A DNA stretch of 49,629 bases from Nitrosomonas mobilis (GCF_900103035.1 NZ_FMWO01000071.1:1-49629), one strand, 5' to 3'; counted from the stretch's first letter, positions 1 through 8,486 are shown. Program-made: numbers and translations. Notes: generated from the sequence alone by a model not told the origin.

Positions 1-830
1 AGGACTGGGAACAGGATTATCAAAACTGGACTCGCCGCGATCTGAGTGGCAAACGGTATGCTTATGTCTGGGCTGATGGTATCTACAGCACTGTGCGGAT
101 GGATGACCGGTTATGTCTTCTGGTGATTATCGGTTCTGATGAAACGGGGCGTAAAGAGCTGCTGGCATTGTCTGATGGTTATCGTGAGTCTGAAGCGAGC
201 TGGACGGAAGTATTGATGGATTTGAAACAACGTGGCCTCAAAGGTGCTCCCAAATTAGCTATCGGTGACGGTGCGCTGGGGTTCTGGAAGGCTGTTACCC
301 AGTGCTGGCCGGATACGGATCAACAGCATTGCTGAGTGCATAAAATCGCCAATGTAATGGAAAAGCTGCCCAAGGCCATGCAACCCAAGGTCAAGGAAGC
401 GCTGCACAATATCTGGCAGGCGGAAACACGGGAAAAGGCTTATAAAGCATTTGATAACTGTATTGAACGTTTTAGTCCTAAATATCCAAAAGCGATGGAG
501 TGTCTGGCAAAGGATAAAGATTCCATGCTGGCTTTCTATGATTATCCTGCAGAAAACTGGCAACACATTAGAACAACTAATCCAGTCGAATCAGTCTTTG
601 CAACTGTCCGGCTGAGAACAGCCAAAACCAAAAACTGTGGAAGCCGGATGACTACTTTGACAATGGCGTTCAAACTGATGGAAGTGGCGCAGAAGAAATG
701 GTTCCGACTAAGGGGCTATAAATTGTTAGCGGATGTTATGCAGGGCGTCAAATTCGTTAACGGCGTTAAACAAAATGGAGATCGAAAACAGGTAGCCGCT
801 TGATTCTCTATACACCAGATTTGACAATAG
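1..830 (+). mobile_element. IS256-family insertion sequence, right part (left end outside window)
   Basis: The segment holds the C-terminal two thirds of an IS256-type transposase followed by about 25 bases of A/T-rich sequence that probably carries the right terminal repeat. The left end lies before the window, so the terminal repeats and target duplication cannot be matched. The right boundary near 830 is an estimate from the end of the transposase, not a measured junction. Confidence 0.6.
3..803 (+). pseudogene. IS256-family transposase, 5'-truncated by window edge and interrupted by an in-frame TGA
   Basis: Reading frame 3 is open from the first bases to the stop at 801-803 except for TGA at 333-335. 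The order of motifs fits the IS256 (mutator-like) DDE transposases: a first acidic residue in WADGIY (Asp codon 75-77), a second in IGDGALGFW (Asp codon 267-269) and the Glu in NPVESVFATV (588-590). The stop sits in the sequence QQHC-stop-VHKIANV, where the family normally has Cys-Trp-Val-His, so a single TGG to TGA change explains it. The rest of the frame is intact. The frame also continues upstream of the ATG at 93, so that ATG is internal. The protein is inactive unless the stop is read through. Confidence 0.9.
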
Positions 831-838
831 CTCCTTCG

Positions 839-890
839 CCACGCCTTCATGGGTAATCCACTTCAGCCTGCCTCATGCTAAGCTGTCACC
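839..890 (+). repeat. Dispersed repeat fragment, inverted partner at 16574-16625
   Basis: The core 864-890 (starting CAGCCTGCCTCATGCT) matches the reverse complement of 16574-16600 at 25 of 27 bases. Weaker similarity extends outward to about 839. It lies 45 bases before the MITE-like element. It may be the remnant of a mobile-element end, but I do not recognise the family. Confidence 0.6.
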
Positions 891-935
891 TAAAAATTTG
901 TGTATAGGAGTCACAGTTTCCGGGTATTTTAATTA

Positions 936-1062
936 GGCTATGTCATCGTTAGTTGGTGGTGGCCATGTAACCAAGTGAATTTTAAGCAAAATATAAATTG
1001 TTGGTTTTTGGTTAATAATTTGTGTTTATTTGCAGTAACTAATAATTAACGATGACATAGCC
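936..1062 (+). mobile_element. MITE-like element, copy 1 (127 bp, 8-bp target duplication)
   Basis: The element begins GGCTATGTCATCGTTA and ends with the exact reverse complement of those 16 bases. It is flanked by a perfect 8-bp direct repeat TTTAATTA at 928-935 and 1063-1070. It has no coding capacity. The interior is A/T-rich and shares an exact 30-base stretch with the copy at 16382-16523. It ends 35 bases before the start codon of the next gene, so it may have displaced or supplied that gene's promoter. The 8-bp duplication and GGC-starting termini would suit mobilisation by an IS1595-type transposase, which is inference. Confidence 0.8.
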
Positions 1063-1097
1063 TTTAATTACTTGGGTTGGAATTTAGTAGGTCACTA

Positions 1098-2531
1098 ATG
1101 GACAGAAATACTATGAAAGAAACTTTGGACGTTGTCATCATCGGCGCCGGTACCGGTGGTTTATCTGCACTGCGGGAAGTAAGAAAACGTACCCAGAATT
1201 TCGTAATTATTAATGATGGTGCGTGGGGCACAGTCTGTGCCCGTGTGGGGTGCATGCCGTCTAAGGCATTAATTGAAGCAGCTAATGCTTATCACCGTCG
1301 CAGTACTTTTTCGGAATTTGGAATTCAGGGTGCCAACTCTCTTACAACAGATATACCAACCGTACTTCGACGTGTACGACAGTTACGTGATCATTTTGTT
1401 GCCAGCACGGTAAAAACTACCGATGATTTGGGCAGGCGTGCTATCTCAGGGCGTGCACGATTGCTCGCGCCAGATAGAGTAGAAGTTAATGGTCAGCAAT
1501 TGTACGCACGCAGTATTATCATTGCTACCGGCTCTTCTCCGATTGTGCCCGAGCCTTGGAACAAACTGGGAAAACGATTATTTACAACAGACACTCTATT
1601 TGAACAGGAAAATTTACCCACTCGAATGGCTGTTTTAGGCATGGGCCCTATTGGTGTCGAAATGGCACAGGCGCTATCCAGGCTGGGCGTTGATGTAATA
1701 GCGTTTGGTGGCAATCAGGCAATTGGTGGATTGACAGATCCGCAGGTTAATGCGGCTGCAATAGAGCTACTAGGATGTGAGTTCTCCCTCAATTTGGGAG
1801 AGAAAGCTGATCTGACTGCTATTAATGAGGGGTTGCAAGTAAGGGCAGGAGATAGTGAAGTAGTAGTGGATGCGGTGCTTGCCGCATTGGGAAGACGTCC
1901 CATTATTGATGGTCTCGGACTCGAAACATTGGGAGTCTCGCTAAACGAACAGGGCATGCCCCCTATCAACCCAAACACTATGCAAGTGGCGGATTTACCC
2001 ATATTTATGGCCGGCGATGTCAATGGCCAATCCGCTATATTGCACGAAGCTGCTGATGAAGGACACATTGCGGGATTTAACGCCACTCGTCTCGCTGCAC
2101 CCGTTTGTTTTACCCGCCGAACACCGCTAGCTATTGTTTTTGCTGATCCGAACATTGCAGTCGTAGGCAGTCAGTACTGTGCACTAGAGAGCGCTACAAC
2201 TTTAGTGGGTGAAGTAACGTTTAGTAATCAAGGGCGTGCACGCGTAGGTCAACATAACAAGGGAATTCTGCGTCTCTATGCCGCCGCTGATAGTGGTCGG
2301 TTGTTAGGAGCTGAGATGTGTGCCCCCTCTGGAGAACATATGGCGCATCTGCTGGCATTGGCCATCGATCGCTCGCTCACAGTACGGGAATTATTGCACA
2401 TGCCTTTCTATCACCCGGTTCTGGAAGAAGGCTTACGTACCGCGTTACGTATGTTGGCCGCGCAGCTTCCTGTCGACAGTGAATCCGATCTTGCTACGTG
2501 CGGTGCATTTGATACAGAAGCTCTGGATTAA
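1098..2531 (+). CDS. Dihydrolipoyl dehydrogenase family flavoprotein
   Basis: This is a class I pyridine nucleotide-disulfide oxidoreductase of about 477 residues. Visible parts in order are the FAD-binding DVVIIGAGTGG, the redox-active cysteine pair in GTVCARVGCMPSK, an NAD-binding GMGPIGVEMAQ, the second FAD motif with FMAGDVNG, and a C-terminal dimerisation domain with the catalytic HPVLEEG signature. Such enzymes reoxidise dihydrolipoyl groups of 2-oxoacid dehydrogenase complexes, and sucA-sucB lie 8 kb downstream, so it may be their E3 component. The disulfide segment (CARVGC rather than the usual CLNVGC) is somewhat divergent, so another disulfide substrate is possible. I chose ATG 1098 because TAGG lies 6 bases upstream; ATG 1113 is an alternative. 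The MITE lies immediately upstream. Confidence 0.8.
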   Translation: MDRNTMKETLDVVIIGAGTGGLSALREVRKRTQNFVIINDGAWGTVCARVGCMPSKALIEAANAYHRRSTFSEFGIQGANSLTTDIPTVLRRVRQLRDHFVASTVKTTDDLGRRAISGRARLLAPDRVEVNGQQLYARSIIIATGSSPIVPEPWNKLGKRLFTTDTLFEQENLPTRMAVLGMGPIGVEMAQALSRLGVDVIAFGGNQAIGGLTDPQVNAAAIELLGCEFSLNLGEKADLTAINEGLQVRAGDSEVVVDAVLAALGRRPIIDGLGLETLGVSLNEQGMPPINPNTMQVADLPIFMAGDVNGQSAILHEAADEGHIAGFNATRLAAPVCFTRRTPLAIVFADPNIAVVGSQYCALESATTLVGEVTFSNQGRARVGQHNKGILRLYAAADSGRLLGAEMCAPSGEHMAHLLALAIDRSLTVRELLHMPFYHPVLEEGLRTALRMLAAQLPVDSESDLATCGAFDTEALD

Positions 2532-2684
2532 CTTCACGAACTCAATTTAGAAGTGCAATGCCTAACGGTTATTTGGTGCAGTAAAACGTTTTTCCAGAGA
2601 ATATCTCAAACGGGGTTTTGAATCCAAGGACTGTAAGTGGTCGATGGCCGAGTCTGTCCGCTACCCGCTGATTGACAGCAGACG

Positions 2685-3068
2685 TTACCCACTCGTGATC
2701 TCAACAAACATCGCTGCTGCCACTCGCCGTCCCTCGGTTGAGAGAATATTATAGGTGCGGCAGGTAGCTTGTGTGTCCATTACTTCCAGACTGATTGCGC
2801 GTGCGGCGATATCCTTCAGTAATGGCCTATCAGGGAACTTGAAGGTTGTGCCGGTTCCGATCAGAATGATTTCTGGCCGCATGCTCAACAGATCTTCCAG
2901 ATGCTGGATGGTCAGCTGATCAAAATTACGTACCGGCCAGTTCTGAATGATTTGATCAGGAAGCACAATCAGGTTGCAGGTATATTGCATGCGATTAACT
3001 TCTACGTAACCTGGCCCATAGCCGGTAAATGCGTTCAAGTCAGAAAAATCCGTCAAATGTAATTTCAT
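2685..3068 (-). CDS. Mth938-like domain protein (DUF498 family)
   Basis: A 127-residue soluble protein beginning MKLHLTDFSDLNAFTGYGPGYV. It has the family's features: a YGPGYVEVN segment, a central block LLSMRPEIILIGTGTTFKFP, and a C-terminal segment with CRTYNILSTEGRRVAAA. Relatives are single-domain proteins of unknown biochemical function. I placed the start at 3068 rather than upstream ATGs because the family begins near MKLH. It is transcribed divergently from alaA, with about 170 bases between the two starts, and converges on the flavoprotein gene. No function can be assigned beyond the family. Confidence 0.75.
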   Translation of the reverse strand: MKLHLTDFSDLNAFTGYGPGYVEVNRMQYTCNLIVLPDQIIQNWPVRNFDQLTIQHLEDLLSMRPEIILIGTGTTFKFPDRPLLKDIAARAISLEVMDTQATCRTYNILSTEGRRVAAAMFVEITSG

Positions 3069-3242
3069 AAAAAACCTTTTCATCAAAATGAATGCCCGCA
3101 ATAAATAGGCGACCGTTATCGTCTTTTTCGCGACAACAGAGGTTAGCGTAACATGGTATGCTTTTGTCCGGATAGCCTGTGTTTATCGAACGGTTGACCG
3201 GGGATATCGTCATTTTTATGAATTTCTAAAACAATCCTTACC

Positions 3243-4469
3243 ATGCGCCCCATCAAAAAATCTAGCAAGCTTGCCCACGTCTGTTATGACATTCGCGGTC
3301 CTGTGCTCGATCGAGCCAGAGAGATGGAAGAAGAAGGCCATCGTGTCATCAAGCTCAATATTGGTAATCCGGCGGCCTTTGGTTTTGATGCGCCGGATGA
3401 AATCCTGCAGGATGTGATCCGCAATCTGTCAACAGCTTCTGGCTATTGTGATTCTAAGGGGCTTTTTGCTGCACGCAAGGCCATCATGCACTATACGCAG
3501 GAAAAAGCCATCGCGAATGTGCGGGTAGACGATATTTATGTTGGTAACGGTGTCTCGGAACTTATCATGCTGGCAACGCAGGCGTTGCTGGAAAATAATG
3601 ATGAAGTATTGATTCCATCACCGGATTATCCGTTATGGACAGCAGCAGTTTCGCTGGCGGGTGGAGTGGCGCGGCACTACATATGTGATGAACAGTCCGA
3701 CTGGTTGCCTGATCTCGACGATATGCGTGCGAAGATTGGTCCGAATACTCGTGCCATTGTGATTATAAACCCCAATAATCCAACAGGTGCGTTATACCCG
3801 AACGAGTTGTTGCTTAGTATTATCGAAATTGCCAGGCAGTATGGTCTGATCATCTTTGCTGATGAGATTTACGACAAGATTCTATATGATCAGGCGACGC
3901 ATACGTCGATTGCATCTCTGGCGGACGATGTCCTGTTCGTTACTTTCAATGGCCTGTCGAAGAGCTATCGCGCGGCTGGCTTCCGTTCAGGCTGGGCAGT
4001 AGTTTCCGGTGGCAAAGTACGCGCGCAGGATTACATCACCGGACTCAACATGCTGGCATCGATGCGGCTTTGTGCCAACGTTCCATCGCAATTCGGCATA
4101 CAGACTGCGCTGGGTGGCTATCAGAGTATTTACGATCTGACCATGCCAACCGGTCGCCTCAAGCGGCAACGTGATCTGGCATGGAAATTGTTAACGGATA
4201 TCCCGGGGGTGACCTGCTTCAAGCCAAGCACGGCGCTTTATCTATTTCCAAGGCTTGACCCCACTCATTACCCAATCGAGGATGATGAGCAGTTTGCGCT
4301 CGAGCTGCTGCTGGAAGAAAAAGTGCTGATCGTGCAAGGCAGTGGTTTTAACTGGGCACACACAGATCATTTCCGGGTGGTTTTTCTACCTAACAGTGAT
4401 GATCTTACCGAGGCGATTGGGCGTATTGCGCGGTTCCTGGATCGTTACCGTAACACCCATAAAAACTGA
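3243..4469 (+). CDS. alaA: Alanine aminotransferase (AlaA type)
   Basis: A 408-residue fold-type I PLP aminotransferase closely resembling E. coli AlaA from the first residues (KSSKL, CYDIRGPVLDRA, KLNIGNPAAFGFDAPDEI). PLP contacts are visible: the NPNNPTG loop (Asn179), Asp207 and Tyr210 in FADEIYD, Schiff-base Lys240 in GLSKSYRAAGFRSGW, and a substrate-carboxylate arginine near the C-terminus (DHFRVVFLP). It should transfer the amino group of glutamate to pyruvate. It sits in front of hom and thrC, but a strong terminator hairpin overlaps its stop codon, so it is probably a separate transcription unit. Confidence 0.9.
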   Translation: MRPIKKSSKLAHVCYDIRGPVLDRAREMEEEGHRVIKLNIGNPAAFGFDAPDEILQDVIRNLSTASGYCDSKGLFAARKAIMHYTQEKAIANVRVDDIYVGNGVSELIMLATQALLENNDEVLIPSPDYPLWTAAVSLAGGVARHYICDEQSDWLPDLDDMRAKIGPNTRAIVIINPNNPTGALYPNELLLSIIEIARQYGLIIFADEIYDKILYDQATHTSIASLADDVLFVTFNGLSKSYRAAGFRSGWAVVSGGKVRAQDYITGLNMLASMRLCANVPSQFGIQTALGGYQSIYDLTMPTGRLKRQRDLAWKLLTDIPGVTCFKPSTALYLFPRLDPTHYPIEDDEQFALELLLEEKVLIVQGSGFNWAHTDHFRVVFLPNSDDLTEAIGRIARFLDRYRNTHKN

Positions 4470-4494
4470 TCCTATCAGTTTTTATGGGTGTTTT
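4453..4494 (+). terminator. Rho-independent terminator overlapping the alaA stop codon
   Basis: An 18-bp perfect stem (4453-4470 with 4474-4491) closes a 3-base loop CCT and is followed by TTTT. The left arm contains the TGA of alaA. The A/T-flanked symmetry (ACACCCATAAAAACTGAT) means it could also act on the minus strand. Confidence 0.85.
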
Positions 4495-4517
4495 GTACCG
4501 TTCTTTGCATATATAAT
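4489..4517 (+). promoter_or_regulatory. Candidate sigma-70 promoter of hom-thrC
   Basis: A consensus -10 hexamer TATAAT lies at 4512-4517, 36 bases before the hom start and just after the alaA terminator. The -35 region at 17-base spacing (TGTTTT, 4489-4494) is weak. The call rests on the perfect -10 and its position. Confidence 0.45.
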
Positions 4518-4553
4518 CCGCAGCTTGTTTTTATCGATAGAGAATAATTTTTT

Positions 4554-5870
4554 ATGAAACCGATTTACGTTGGATTGTTGGGTACCGGCACAGTTGGAGG
4601 AGGTACTTATGCTGTCCTCAAGCGCAATCAGTCTGAAATCAGCCGCAGAACGGGGCGTAATATCGAGATTCGCATGATTGCTGATCTTGATCAGGAAAAA
4701 GCACGCTGCCTAACAGCAGGTGATAATGTCACGATCACCAATGATGCTTTCGAGGTCGCTAGGCATCCGGAGATCGATATTGTGATCGAACTGATTGGTG
4801 GCGAGACAGTTGCCCGGGAAGTGATGCTGGCGGCGATCGAACATGGCAAACATGTAATCACTGCCAACAAAGCCTTGTTGGCTAAACATGGCAATGAAAT
4901 ATTTGCAGCAGCGCACCAGCGTGGCGTCATTGTTGCGTTTGAAGCGGCGGTTGCGGGCGGCATTCCGATTATTAAGGTATTGCGCGAGGGATTGAGCGCC
5001 AATCGCATCGAATGGATTGCTGGCATCATCAATGGCACCAGCAATTTTATCCTTTCAGAAATGCACTCGAAGGGGTTGGATTTCAGTGCGGTGCTTGCAG
5101 AAGCGCAGCGTCTGGGTTACGCTGAAGCCGATCCTACCTATGATATCGAAGGCATCGATGCAGCACATAAAATTACCATTATGGCGGCATTGGCTTTCGG
5201 TGTTCCGGTGCGATTCGATCAGGTCTATGTTGAAGGCATCACCCGGCTTGCCAATGAGGATATTCGTTATGCTGAAGAGCTAGGGTATCGTATCAAATTA
5301 CTAGGCATAACCAAGCGTGTGGCGAAGGGAATCGAATTGCGAGTACACCCGGCATTGATACCGGTAAAACGCCTGATCGCCAATGTGGAAGGGGTGATGA
5401 ATGCGGTGATCGTCAACGGTAATGCGGTTGGGTCAACGCTGTACTATGGTGCTGGCGCTGGTGCCAATCCTACTGCCAGTGCAGTTATTGCTGACTTGGT
5501 GGATGTTGCTCGCTTGTTAACGGCCAGTCCGGAACAGCGCGTACCAGTACTGGCATTTCTGCCAGAATTGTTATCCGATACACCCATTGTAACAATGGAA
5601 GATGTTGAAACTGCCCATTATCTGCGCCTGCAAGTTACGGATAAAACCGGGGTGCTGGCTGATGTGACTCGAGTGTTGGCTGATCACGGTATCTCCATCA
5701 ATGCGATGGTGCAGAAAGAACACCATGAAGGGGAAGATAAAGTTAACATCATCATGCTGACGCACAAAACGCTAGAGAGGCAAGTCAATGATGCGATTGC
5801 CAAAATACAGAATTTGCCGGCCATGATTGATCAGATCATTCGTATCCGCCTTGAGGAGTTAGGTAGCTGA
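4554..5870 (+). CDS. hom: Homoserine dehydrogenase
   Basis: A 438-residue monofunctional homoserine dehydrogenase, which reduces aspartate semialdehyde to homoserine with NAD(P)H for threonine and methionine synthesis. The N-terminal Rossmann loop is GLLGTGTVGGGTY (residues 7-19). Catalytic lysines are visible as Lys107 in TANKALLAKHG and Lys206 in DIEGIDAAHK. A C-terminal ACT domain (roughly 355-430, LQVTDKTGVLADVTRVLADHG) is the usual site of threonine feedback. thrC follows 50 bases downstream, indicating an operon. Confidence 0.95.
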   Translation: MKPIYVGLLGTGTVGGGTYAVLKRNQSEISRRTGRNIEIRMIADLDQEKARCLTAGDNVTITNDAFEVARHPEIDIVIELIGGETVAREVMLAAIEHGKHVITANKALLAKHGNEIFAAAHQRGVIVAFEAAVAGGIPIIKVLREGLSANRIEWIAGIINGTSNFILSEMHSKGLDFSAVLAEAQRLGYAEADPTYDIEGIDAAHKITIMAALAFGVPVRFDQVYVEGITRLANEDIRYAEELGYRIKLLGITKRVAKGIELRVHPALIPVKRLIANVEGVMNAVIVNGNAVGSTLYYGAGAGANPTASAVIADLVDVARLLTASPEQRVPVLAFLPELLSDTPIVTMEDVETAHYLRLQVTDKTGVLADVTRVLADHGISINAMVQKEHHEGEDKVNIIMLTHKTLERQVNDAIAKIQNLPAMIDQIIRIRLEELGS

Positions 5871-5920
5871 TGCCTGTAAAACCATTCGTTCTTTTGCTGT
5901 CAGAGGAGTGCTGATTCAAT

Positions 5921-7330
5921 ATGCGTTATCACTCAACTCGTGGTGGCATGCCGCCCAAAACTTTTACCGAAATTTTGCTAAGCGGGCTGGCGCCAGACGG
6001 AGGGCTTGCCGTGCCGGAAGCGTATCCACAAATTGGAGCAGCTGAACTGACGGCCTGGCGAGAACTGGATTATTCAGCCCTGGCGTTTGAAGTATTGTCG
6101 CGCTTCATGGATGATATTCCTGCGCAGGATTTGCGACAGCTGATTGACCGTACTTACACGCCGAAAATATTCGGTAGCTCGGAAATTACGCCGGTGCAAA
6201 CGCTGGAATCCGGTCTGCATCTGCTGCATCTCTCCAATGGACCTACCCTGGCGTTCAAGGATATTGCCATGCAGTTACTCGGCAATCTATTTGAGTATGC
6301 GCTGGCCAAAAACTACGAGGAGCTGAACATCCTCGGGGCAACCTCGGGGGATACTGGTTCCAGTGCGGAATACGCGATGCGCGGCAAGCGTGGTATTCGT
6401 GTATTCATGCTCTCGCCATACGGCAAGATGAGCCGCTTCCAGACGGCGCAGATGTTCTCCCTGCAGGATGAAAATATTTTCAATATCGCCATCGAGGGTG
6501 TTTTTGATGACTGCCAGGACCTTGTTAAGGCAGTCAGTAGTGATCATTCATTCAAGCAGCAATATCATATCGGCACCGTCAATTCGATCAACTGGGCGCG
6601 AATAGCTGCGCAGATCGTCTATTACTTCAAAGCCTATTTTGCAGTTACCCGGTCCAATGACGAGCAGGTGAGTTTCTCGGTACCTTCCGGTAATTTTGGC
6701 AATATATGCGCAGGACATGTGGCGCGCATGATGGGCTTGCCAATCAGGCATCTCATTCTGGCGACGAATGAGAATGATGTGCTCAATGAGTTTTTCCGGT
6801 CAGGACTGTATCGGCCGCGCACTGCGGGCGAGACCAGACACACCAGCAGTCCGTCAATGGATATATCCAAGGCATCCAATTTTGAGCGCTTCATTTATGA
6901 TTTGACCGGGCGGGATGCCATGCGTGTCAGGGAATTATGGCAGTCTGTCGATCAGGGCGGGGCCTTCGATCTGTTTGGCAGCAAGCTTTGGGCGCAAACC
7001 AAGGATTTTGGTATTTTGTCTGGTACAAGCAATCATGCTGAACGTATCAGCACAATTCGTGAGATCTATCGGAAGTATAATGTGTTGGTGGATACTCATA
7101 CAGCAGACGGGTTGAAAGTAGGCATGGAGCTGCGCGGAGACGATGCACACCTGATATGTGTGGAGACGGCACTGCCAGCAAAATTTTCGGAAAGTATTCA
7201 TGAGGCGGTTGGTTTTGAACCGACAAGACCCGTTGGTTATGAAGATCTGGAAGCCCTACCGCAGCGTTTTGAGCGTATGCCTGTTGATGTCAGCCGGGTG
7301 AAGCAGTTTATTACGGAGCACAGCAACTAG
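5921..7330 (+). CDS. thrC: Threonine synthase
   Basis: A 469-residue PLP enzyme that converts O-phosphohomoserine to threonine. The N-terminus YHSTRGG and the PLP lysine in LAFKDIAMQLL (Lys113) are diagnostic. The phosphate-binding loop is GATSGDTGSSAEYAM. The length fits the long threonine synthase subfamily found in enterics and fungi. It forms an operon with hom. Unusually, the next gene downstream is sdhB, with a stem-loop between them. Confidence 0.95.
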   Translation: MRYHSTRGGMPPKTFTEILLSGLAPDGGLAVPEAYPQIGAAELTAWRELDYSALAFEVLSRFMDDIPAQDLRQLIDRTYTPKIFGSSEITPVQTLESGLHLLHLSNGPTLAFKDIAMQLLGNLFEYALAKNYEELNILGATSGDTGSSAEYAMRGKRGIRVFMLSPYGKMSRFQTAQMFSLQDENIFNIAIEGVFDDCQDLVKAVSSDHSFKQQYHIGTVNSINWARIAAQIVYYFKAYFAVTRSNDEQVSFSVPSGNFGNICAGHVARMMGLPIRHLILATNENDVLNEFFRSGLYRPRTAGETRHTSSPSMDISKASNFERFIYDLTGRDAMRVRELWQSVDQGGAFDLFGSKLWAQTKDFGILSGTSNHAERISTIREIYRKYNVLVDTHTADGLKVGMELRGDDAHLICVETALPAKFSESIHEAVGFEPTRPVGYEDLEALPQRFERMPVDVSRVKQFITEHSN

Positions 7331-7379
7331 CGTTTGTGTGTTGTTGGCCTGGGTAGCGCTACTGCGGCATGTTCCGTTG

Positions 7380-7402
7380 GCTGGTGAGGGCTGGTCACCA
7401 GC
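7380..7402 (+). other. Stem-loop between thrC and sdhB
   Basis: An 8-bp perfect inverted repeat GCTGGTGA/TCACCAGC (7380-7387 and 7395-7402) encloses a 7-base loop. No T-run follows, so it is not a typical intrinsic terminator. It may be an mRNA processing or stability element between the threonine and TCA genes. It lies 39 bases before the sdhB start. Confidence 0.5.
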
Positions 7403-7441
7403 AGGTTATCTCGTTGTGAAACACGTCAAAAGGAGTGCAAT

Positions 7442-8137
7442 ATGCGATTTTCCATTAGCCGCTATGACCCGGACAAAGACGTCAAATCCTACATGCAGGA
7501 TTACGAAATCGAACTGGCGTCCACCGATAAAATGCTTTTAGATGCGTTGATTCACATCAAAAGCGTGGACGACAGTTTGAGTTTACGGCGTTCGTGCCGT
7601 GAGGGCGTCTGCGGATCGGACGGAATGAATATCAATGGCCGCAATGGCCTTGCCTGCATTACCCCGCTGGCCGGGCTGAAGGAACCGGTTGAGATACGCC
7701 CGTTGCCCGGCTTGCCGGTGATCAGGGATTTGATCGTTGACATGACGCAATTCTTCAATCAATACCACTCGATTAAACCCTACCTGATCAATAATGATCC
7801 CCCACCAGAGACTGAGCGGCTGCAGTCACAGGAAGACCGTGCATTGCTCGATGGTGTTTATGAGTGTATTTTATGTGCATGTTGTACTACCGCCTGTCCT
7901 TCCTTCTGGTGGAATCCGGACAAATTTGTAGGTCCGGCCGGATTGTTGCAAGCGTACCGTTTTCTGGCCGACAGTCGCGACCAGGCAACTGCCGAGCGTC
8001 TCGATGATCTTGAAGACCCTTACCGTTTATTTCGCTGTCATTCCATCATGAACTGCGTTGATGCCTGTCCCAAGGGGTTGAATCCAACCGCCGCTATTGG
8101 CAACATCAAAAATATGATGCTGAAAAAAACAGTTTGA
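7442..8137 (+). CDS. sdhB: Succinate dehydrogenase iron-sulfur subunit
   Basis: A 231-residue SdhB, the electron-transfer subunit of complex II. The [2Fe-2S] ligands are in SCREGVCGSDG (Cys52, Cys57, with Asp60 in the position often taken by Cys, as in E. coli) and Cys72. The C-terminal ferredoxin domain has CILCACCTTACP (about 144-155) and later CHSIMNCVDACPKG for the 3Fe/4Fe clusters. A good ribosome site AAGGAG precedes the ATG. sdhC, sdhD and sdhA, normally directly upstream, are absent here; thrC takes their place. Confidence 0.95.
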   Translation: MRFSISRYDPDKDVKSYMQDYEIELASTDKMLLDALIHIKSVDDSLSLRRSCREGVCGSDGMNINGRNGLACITPLAGLKEPVEIRPLPGLPVIRDLIVDMTQFFNQYHSIKPYLINNDPPPETERLQSQEDRALLDGVYECILCACCTTACPSFWWNPDKFVGPAGLLQAYRFLADSRDQATAERLDDLEDPYRLFRCHSIMNCVDACPKGLNPTAAIGNIKNMMLKKTV

Positions 8138-8367
8138 ACGATGCTGGTCGTATCCGGTGGCGCTGCCGGCGCGGCATGCTGGAACTGGACATTGTGCTGC
8201 AGCGTTTTCTGAGAAAGTACTACGCACAACTGAGCGAGAGTCAGCACCGGGAGTTTGAAACACTATTGTCACTTCCGGATCATGATCTATGGGCTATGAT
8301 TATGGTTGAGAATGATGTGCCGGACGCGACGTCGCCATCTGCTCTGAAACTTTTACGGAAAAGTTGA
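8134..8367 (+). CDS. sdhE: FAD assembly factor SdhE (succinate dehydrogenase flavinylation)
   Basis: A 77-residue Sdh5/SdhE-family protein needed for covalent attachment of FAD to SdhA. It carries the family's RG-x-x-E motif as RRGMLELD, near residues 13-20. The only in-frame start is TTG at 8134, overlapping the sdhB stop as TTGA, which suggests translational coupling. Its client SdhA is not encoded in the window. gltA follows after 173 bases. Confidence 0.85.
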   Translation: MNDAGRIRWRCRRGMLELDIVLQRFLRKYYAQLSESQHREFETLLSLPDHDLWAMIMVENDVPDATSPSALKLLRKS

Positions 8368-8472
8368 CCCTCAGCGGCAGCAGAGAATTTGTTCAGTATA
8401 TTCTCAAGTTGCGTTATATACCGTCAGTGCGAAAGTTTTTCCACTGAAAGACTTGCCTGGATCATCGCTGGT

Positions 8473-8486
8473 TTTCTGATCAGAAA
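8473..8486. promoter_or_regulatory. 14-bp perfect palindrome upstream of gltA
   Basis: TTTCTGATCAGAAA reads identically on both strands and lies 54 bases before the gltA ATG. Its size and position would suit a dimeric regulator's operator. No known consensus is claimed. Confidence 0.35.

Noticed and set aside
2560..2690. Plus-strand frame encoding VKRFSREYLKRGFESKDC after the flavoprotein gene
   Set aside because: It looks coding-like for a short distance, but has no start codon, no recognisable family and overlaps the convergent gene's end.
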